Assembly (NCBI GenBank): GCA_029931535.1
Contig: JAQPZY010000687.1
Location: 248,001-312,000 of the forward strand
Direction: 5' to 3'
Source: Margaritifera margaritifera
Lineage: Eukaryota; Mollusca; Bivalvia; Unionida; Margaritiferidae
DNA length: 64,000 bases
In this document: piece by piece, positions 58,660-64,000 of the stretch
Numbering within the stretch: the first letter of the stretch is position 1
Layout: each line of letters starts with the position of its first letter
Made by a program: the position numbers and the translations under genes
The notes under the pieces: generated by a model
The model's input: the letters and a program-made list of their open reading frames with translations, nothing else
The model's database searches: none
Told to the model about the DNA's origin: nothing

Positions 58660-60365
58660 TATTATGAATACAAGATAATTCATATAGACATAGATTATAA
58701 ATTTATACAGCAATTTGCGACAATGTTCTTCCTTTTGTCGGATTTGTTTGACAATTTGTTTATGTGTGATATGTAGATGTCTGGGTTCTATATCCTTTCT
58801 TCTGAGCGGACATTCTGAAAGGCTCTGTGGTATCTCCAGAGATCTCTCTTAAGGGTTCCTCATCCTTCATTACTCTAACAAAAGTTTCGATATCCTTTTT
58901 TCTTGAAAATTTAGATTTTCCTGCCTGGAAACTTTCAAATTAGGTGACTTGTACACTATATTTTGGCCAGAACATGGCCAACCCCACCAGCCAACTTTAT
59001 ATGCCTATCCAAAGAGGCGTCACTCGGCCGATGACCTGCCGATCGTAAGCTTTCTATAAGGATAATAAAAAATCAGCATGAATTAACCTATAATATTGTT
59101 TGATATATTTTAACCTCCAAAATTAACATTCTGTGGTTGTTTTCAAATTAGTGACCACAGAATATATTAGACACCAATAACATCATGTTAAAGTCGTATT
59201 TCCACGAATACAAATTACTGCATATACTAAGACTTCATATATTTATAAAACACAATTCTTCCAATTTAAAACAATTTAAGGATTTTAAAAAAACTTTTAG
59301 TGCTTATAACAATTCCGTTAGCAAATGATTTACCTTTGAACTCCTTGTTCAAAAATTCATTGACCAGGTCAACCTCATCAAGATTAACCGTTCTATTCCA
59401 CAGCAAGTCCAGCATTCTCTCCGATACGCACCCAGACAAGTCTGCAATAATTTAATCTGCTTTGTTACTTGGGATTGTTATCTCATTGTTTAACTGATTC
59501 TTATACAAATTTACCGTTACGGACACGCACAAAAATGTTTAAACCGTTTATATACTACCGCATAATGATCACAATAAACGTAGAATTATTTTCTTCTGAA
59601 TATTTGATACATGCACCTGATAATTCTGATACAGTCCTAATGGATATTCAGCTGTCACTTGATGTTGCAAAATTATATTAAATAATTTTATAATTAGCGG
59701 ATACAATCTTTACAAATGAACCTATGTAACATCCAAATAAACACGTCACAATTTTTATAATTTATTTTTCCTGTCTTTTTAATCTTTTTTACACGACCCA
59801 TAAATCAAACACTAAAAACCATGAAGATGGAACAAAAAATTTCATGCAGAAATTTTGTTTCATTACTTTATGAACAAGTAATCATTTACTGGAATTTTCT
59901 TGTGTTTCATCGTGGATTACAATTGTGTTCTTTATAGTAGCTGGGAGGATGAACTAATATAGAATAATTACAGTAATAAAAGGCTTCAATGTAAGATGTC
60001 CCTTCATAGATGGTAGCTGGAGTTTGCTTGACCCAATTAGAGATATAAAGACATTAATGCTCTGAAACAAATATAACATGGCTTACTTGTAATTAGATTG
60101 TGTCCAAGGATAAAGTATGTTCTATGGTTATTGTTGTGAAATTTGACCATGTCTTGCTTCCAAAAGGACACCATTGATGGGCCATCATTTTCTCTCACAC
60201 CATTTCTTCTTACTTTATCTTCCATCCCTCTGAGGAGAATTGTCTTTGTATATTCGAATTTTCTGTTGACATCATTTTTACTTGCAGAGTCATTCTTGCT
60301 CTTCGCTTTCTTAGACTTCCTTCTCGATATCTGTTTGCAATTTTCGGAGCGAAACTATTCTTTAT
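58660..60365 (-). pseudogene. Spliced DUF6589-like gene remnant
   Basis: Three candidate exons on the minus strand join in phase. Exon 60365-60087 follows the acceptor tttcatttccag and ends at the donor aa|gtaag. It has a Lys-rich start, then SMVSFWKQDMVKFHNNNH and RTYFILGHNLIT. Exon 59441-59334 (108 bp, acceptor attattgcag, donor aaag|gtaaa) reads SERMLDLLWNRTVNL and DLVNEFLNKEFK. Exon 59053 to about 58660 (acceptor attatccttatag) reads ESLRSAGHRPSDASLDRHIK, LAGGVGHVLAK, then in shifted frames SRKKDIETFVRVMKDEEPL. This block order matches DUF6589-type proteins as I know them; their biochemical role is unclear and a transposase-like origin is possible. Defects: an in-frame TAG just inside the first exon, a TAG at 58958-58956, and two or three frameshifts near the end. 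Confidence 0.6.
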
Positions 60366-60481
60366 CTGGAAATGAAAACAGATGTATATTGATAGGTATC
60401 TTGGAGAACAATGAGAATACGAAAAAAATTCTAAGTACATCTATATGACCATTATTATAAAGTAACAGTTGGGGCATGATT

Positions 60482-60680
60482 TTAAATAATGCCATATCCT
60501 TTCTGTTGATAAAGTTCCATGAGATGAACATTAATGAAGAGATACATTATGTTATTATCACTGTCTGTAAGGTCTTTAATCCATTTGCACGAAACATGAA
60601 ACCACTGCTGGTCACATTGCTCATTGGAACATTCGACCATTGGTTCTTCTTTGACCGACTTGCACACACAATACACCTTC
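60482..60680 (-). pseudogene. PHD-finger fragment
   Basis: The minus-strand frame reads VYCVCKSVKEEPMVECSNEQ then CDQQWFHVSCKWIKDL, giving C-x-C, C-x4-C and H-x2-C of a Cys4-His-Cys3 PHD finger. The last Cys pair is missing, so the domain is truncated or continues in another exon. A TAG lies three codons upstream of the frame. It lies about 120 bp upstream of the first DUF6589-like exon on the same strand and may be part of the same gene. PHD fingers bind histone tails, but this subtype is also common in transposon proteins. Confidence 0.55.
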
Positions 60681-60763
60681 TACTCTTCAGTTTTCTTCCA
60701 GGTGTCACCGCACACACTCATCCTAATCACTTGCAAGAACCTCTTCAAGCTCTTGTGTGACAA

Positions 60764-60835
60764 CATGGCTGACGCAGACTATCCGGAAGTTATAAAAAGG
60801 ACGAACAGGAATTTCCTTTTCCTTTTTGTAAAGCA
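60764..60835 (+). promoter_or_regulatory. Possible promoter block (ETS-like and TATA-like sites)
   Basis: The plus strand reads ccggaagt immediately followed by tataaaaagg (about 60781-60797), beside an ATG in excellent context (acaacATGG, 60764). The same arrangement is kept at 63395-63428. The short frame from the ATG encodes only MADADYPEVIKRTNRN and a hydrophobic tail. Function unproven. Confidence 0.25.
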
Positions 60836-61377
60836 TTAGAATATGTCGGAGAAAACTAAAAAACATGGAACAGTGTTCCAAAGTCTGAGAACAACTAGAT
60901 AACTTTCATGGATTCGAATCCTTGTCTCCGGGTGAAGAGGTCACATCTATGGTGGGGGACATGTTCTTTGCGATGGTAGGGTTTCATGATGCATGATTGG
61001 TGCAGAGGTTACATGAACGTCTCTGAGCGTGTCAACTTCACTAAACTGCTTGTCTCCGGGTGAAAAAGTGAGATCAATGGTGGGAGACGTTTTCACGCTG
61101 CCAGGGATCCTGCGTTAGTTTCGACATACAGCATCACTGGTAAAAAGGGTACATGGTTTCCAGGTGTGATCGGCACAATCTTATATCCAGGGGAGACCAT
61201 GGAATCCAACCAATACAATCCAATATTGACTAACCTATTACTTTGTAGTTACGCAAGACTGTTTACGTATTATTAGTATGCCAAAAAGTATTAACACTAT
61301 AAATAAACCTACTTGGAGTGCGATATTAATGACATAGGCAAATTGGGCTTGGTTCTTTATTGCTTGTTTTGTATTTT

Positions 61378-61500
61378 TTTCGAACAGCTCTACATGTAAG
61401 GTTTCATCATGCTGACGTAAGTAACGTTCCTTGCCCATGGGCACACCAAGGTAGCCAACCCGGGCTGATACAATAGTGGGTATCGAACTCGTCCTCTTCT
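61378..61500 (-). mobile_element. SINE-like fragment
   Basis: The minus strand reads gagttcgatacccac (B-box-like), then ggttggctaccttggtgtgc and ccatgggcaaggaacgttactta. This is the cttgggcaaggcactt-type tail common in animal SINEs. Similar to 43375-43460. Confidence 0.55.
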
Positions 61501-61624
61501 GTTTGTAATAACAAATCTAAAAGAAACGGAAAACAGTTTAGTTCGGATGGTCAAATTGTATTGTTGTTCATATAGGAATGGGCTTTTCTTGTATATTCTT
61601 GCATGGCATCTGAATACAATATCT

Positions 61625-61855
61625 CTAAAATTTACCGCATTTCTCGCTCCAAAAAATTTCTTTCTTCGCAATAACTGAAAAGGCCCAATTAAAATGATTT
61701 TTCTCCTTCCGATAGGATTCCCACCAGTAACTCTCTTGAAATAGTTCCACGTACATTTCTCCAATTATGTAATTAATATCATATATTGTTTTTAATGAAA
61801 AGCCAAAATGTATTAAAAGGTCTTGAATAATATGTTCAAACAGCAACTGAGGCAT
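61625..61855 (-). CDS. Unrecognised open frame
   Basis: A 76-codon frame starting MPQLLFEHIIQDLLIHFGF, with YVELFQESYWWESYRKEK. It lies upstream of the PHD/DUF6589-like remnant on the same strand and could be an upstream exon, but I recognise no motif. Confidence 0.15.
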   Translation of the reverse strand: MPQLLFEHIIQDLLIHFGFSLKTIYDINYIIGEMYVELFQESYWWESYRKEKNHFNWAFSVIAKKEIFWSEKCGKF

Positions 61856-61879
61856 TCCATATGCTCCTTCTTAGTTCTT

Positions 61880-61990
61880 ACTGCCCTGGAGTTTTTGTGT
61901 AGTTCTTTGTTACATTTATATATCTTTAATTGGCACAATTGAGCCATTATTGTGCTGAGGTACTGTTAAACACAAATACATGCATTGCTG
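61880..61990 (+). mobile_element. I-type LINE 3' tail fragment
   Basis: gagccattattgtgctgaggtactgttaaacacaaatac matches the 3' tails near 48290 and 56790. Confidence 0.55.
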
Positions 61991-63010
61991 TTACAAAGGA
62001 AGTTCTTAACCTCAGTGGGTTTTAGGTCCAATCATATTTTAATTTGTTTTTTTTTTAGTTTTCCTGCGTAGAATGATAGCCAAGATGGTATCTCTGTCAT
62101 TGATATAGGTTTCTGTTTCCATAGCGCGTCTATAATCAAGATTTTTATAAAATGAACTTTCATGACGCCTTAAAACATGTTAGCCAATAAATTGAACAGA
62201 GCTTGGAATCGTGTTGCTTTCTCATCCTGTTTTCCTTAACGGCTTTACATTTAGGTTTGGTGGTTGCTTCATTTAAACTGTCATTATCGTTATCCGAATT
62301 AGTTCATTTTTTATTCTGAAGCTTTACAAGATTGATCTGCTTTCATTTTCCTTGCTTTCAGTTTCTTAGACAATTCCATCAGGGTAATATTGTCTTTGTC
62401 AAAGGAGCGATCGCAGTGGTTTGAAAGATGATAACTTATTACTAAAAACATTCTTTTCTAAAACTCTAAAAACCACTAAATATATATCTTGCTTCTAAAC
62501 CATACTTCTTCCCGATCCGTGGGCTCATAGGCGATACAATAGTTTGATAATATATGAAGTATTAAAAAATAATATTCTTTCTCGGCCACAAACGATCTAA
62601 ATTTTAAAAGCATATTTTTCTACACCACAAATGTCTTTAAGGTTGCTTTTTTTTATAAATCTTTTTTTGGGGGCTATTCATTTCTTTCTGAGCTTCAGAT
62701 GCAATAACAAAGACTATCAATTTCGTTGACGTACCATCTGAGAAAATAGTTTATAAGGGCATGCGTTTTATACAACAAACTTTAATCAAAGCAATTCTGT
62801 CCATACCATGGGTCCAAAACATTGTGAAACGGTATGCCACACTACACAATGCAGGTAACAAAATCACTGGTGAAAACACAGAAAAACATGTCCTATTTAA
62901 GTACCTTGTACATATTACCATGCATACAGCAATCTTAAGCATGGAAATGAAGCATAATAATACAATATTTATTCAATGGGTAATGGAGATAATGTTCGTT
63001 ACACATGTTT
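61991..63010. other. No recognised gene
   Basis: Mixed sequence. A plus-strand open stretch at 62761-63012 (83 codons, MRFIQQTLIKAILSIPWVQ) has no known motif. Confidence 0.35.
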
Positions 63011-63420
63011 AGCGCTATTATACCTAGAACAATCCAACCCTGGGATAGTATCACTTCAACAGTATTAAGAAACTGTTGTCAGGAATCATGGCTGCTGCAT
63101 ATGCTTATTGCTTTATACAGAGAAGAATCATAATCAGGAATATTATCACTTAACGACAGAAAAAGGAAGCTCCTGACTTTACAACACGAACTGCAGCATG
63201 CGGTGTATACGTAGCGCTAATATACAGAACAATCAAAACCAAGAAAATCACTCCAACATAATCGGCAAGTTATTGTTTGATAATATGGCTATAGAATGGT
63301 TATGCGGTATATTGATAGCGCCCTTGTACAGAGAAGAATAAAAACAATGAATCCTAATCACTTGCAAGATACTCTTCAAGCTCTTGTGTGACAACATGGC
63401 TGAAGCAGACTGTCCGGAAG
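63011..63420. repeat. ~100-bp degenerate minisatellite, four units
   Basis: Units begin near 63011, 63112, 63212 and 63316. They share tagcgc, tatacagagaa(c/g)aat, tcactt and atggctg(c/a/t) in order, though not every unit keeps all four. A partial unit lies at the left duplication edge (60706-60790). Confidence 0.7.
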
Positions 63421-64000
63421 TTATAAAAAGGACGAACAGGAATTTCCTTTTCCTTTTTGTAAAGCATTAGAATATGTAGGAGAAAACTAAAAACATGGAA
63501 CAGTGTTCCAAAGTCTGAGAACAACTAGATAACTTTCATGGATTCGAATCCTTGTCTCCGGGTGAAGAAGTCATATCTATGGTGGGGGACATGTTCTTTG
63601 CGATGGTAGGGTTTCATGATGCATGATTGGTGCAGAGGTTACATGAACGTCTCTGAGCGTGTCAACTTCACTAAACTGCTTGTCTCCGGGTGAAAAAGTG
63701 ATATCAATGGTGGGAGATTTTTTCACGCTGCCAGGGATCCTGCGTTAGTTTCGACATACAGCATCACTGGTACAGAGGGTATATGGTTTCCAGGTGTGAT
63801 CGGCACAATCTTATATCCAGGGAGACCATGGAATTCAACCAATACAATCCAATATTGACTAACCTATTACTTTGTAGTTACGCAAGACTGTTTACGTATT
63901 ATTAGTATGCCAAAAATTATTAACACTATAAATAAACCTACTTGGAGTGCGATATTAATGACATAGGCAAATTGGGCTTGGTTCTTTATTGCTTGTTTTG
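63352..64000. repeat. 2.63-kb tandem duplication, start of unit 2
   Basis: Nearly identical to 60721-61370, with a few substitutions and single-base indels (for example agaacctct against agatactct). Runs off the window end. Confidence 0.9.

Larger units (their letters stand above)
50952..58700. repeat. Segmental duplication copy B
   Basis: Counterpart of 13733-18150. It keeps the more complete LINE and adds a nested LINE fragment (54955-56055) and an LTR-like insert (57567-58221). Homology to A fades near 58690, next to the 3' end of the DUF6589-like gene. Confidence 0.85.
60721..63351. repeat. 2.63-kb tandem duplication, unit 1
   Basis: 60721-61370 matches 63352-64000 almost base for base (offset about 2631), starting at cctaatcacttgcaag. 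The second unit leaves the window. The left junction falls within a ~100-bp minisatellite, so unequal crossing-over there is the likely cause. Unit content: a promoter-like block, a G/T-rich block repeated internally (cttgtctccgggtgaa at 60921 and 61048), a SINE-like piece, a LINE tail and the minisatellite. Confidence 0.9.

Overview
The window looks like a transposon-dense, AT-rich stretch of an animal genome. I see no operons, ribosome-binding sites or long host genes. Coding remnants are short, broken or split by GT...AG introns. Dinucleotide arrays ((CT)n, (TA)n, (CA)n) are frequent, and recognisable element families occur on both strands: Polinton/Maverick, Ty3/Gypsy, hAT, pogo/Tigger, and at least four kinds of non-LTR retrotransposon. 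This mix, plus an ORF1 type and HEPN, RecQ-like and DUF6589-like remnants that I associate with marine invertebrates, suggests a lophotrochozoan and perhaps a mollusc. That is an inference; the species cannot be fixed from the sequence.

Region by region. 1.6-7.5 kb is a decayed Polinton on the minus strand, with two adjacent capsid-family genes and an integrase. 7.7-8.6 kb is a solo LTR. 8.9-10.4 kb and 10.8-13.4 kb are two LINE remnants in opposite orientation. 13.7-18.15 kb is copy A of a large segmental duplication; copy B is at 50.95-58.7 kb, in direct orientation about 37 kb away. A RecQ-like helicase remnant (18.2-18.65 kb) abuts copy A. A HEPN (DZIP3-like) remnant lies at 21.7-22.4 kb. 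22.70-28.38 kb is an apparently full-length I-type LINE with 11-bp target-site duplications, inserted into a short tandem repeat. 29.92-32.26 kb is a nearly intact hAT element with terminal inverted repeats and 8-bp target duplications. 32.3-37.4 kb holds another LTR and CR1-like LINE fragments. 41.2-42.1 kb is a pogo/Tigger remnant. 43.4-45.8 kb is a Gypsy remnant with LTR, primer-binding site and gag, abutting a second copy of part of the Polinton (45.8-47.2 kb). 47.2-48.3 kb is a chimera of two LINE 3' ends. In copy B the I-type LINE is itself interrupted by a minus-strand LINE fragment. 58.66-60.37 kb holds a spliced, DUF6589-like minus-strand gene remnant, with a PHD finger just upstream. 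From 60.72 kb onward a 2.63-kb unit is tandemly duplicated and runs off the window end.

The elements do not form a pathway. They record layered insertion, duplication and decay. The youngest-looking events are the hAT copy, the I-type LINE, the 2.63-kb tandem duplication and a 57-bp tandem duplication. I do not see a clear, intact, new molecular system. The best leads are the DUF6589-like spliced gene, the HEPN remnant, the paired Polinton capsid genes with a nearby perfect hairpin, and a minus-strand reading frame that stays open in both copies of the segmental duplication.
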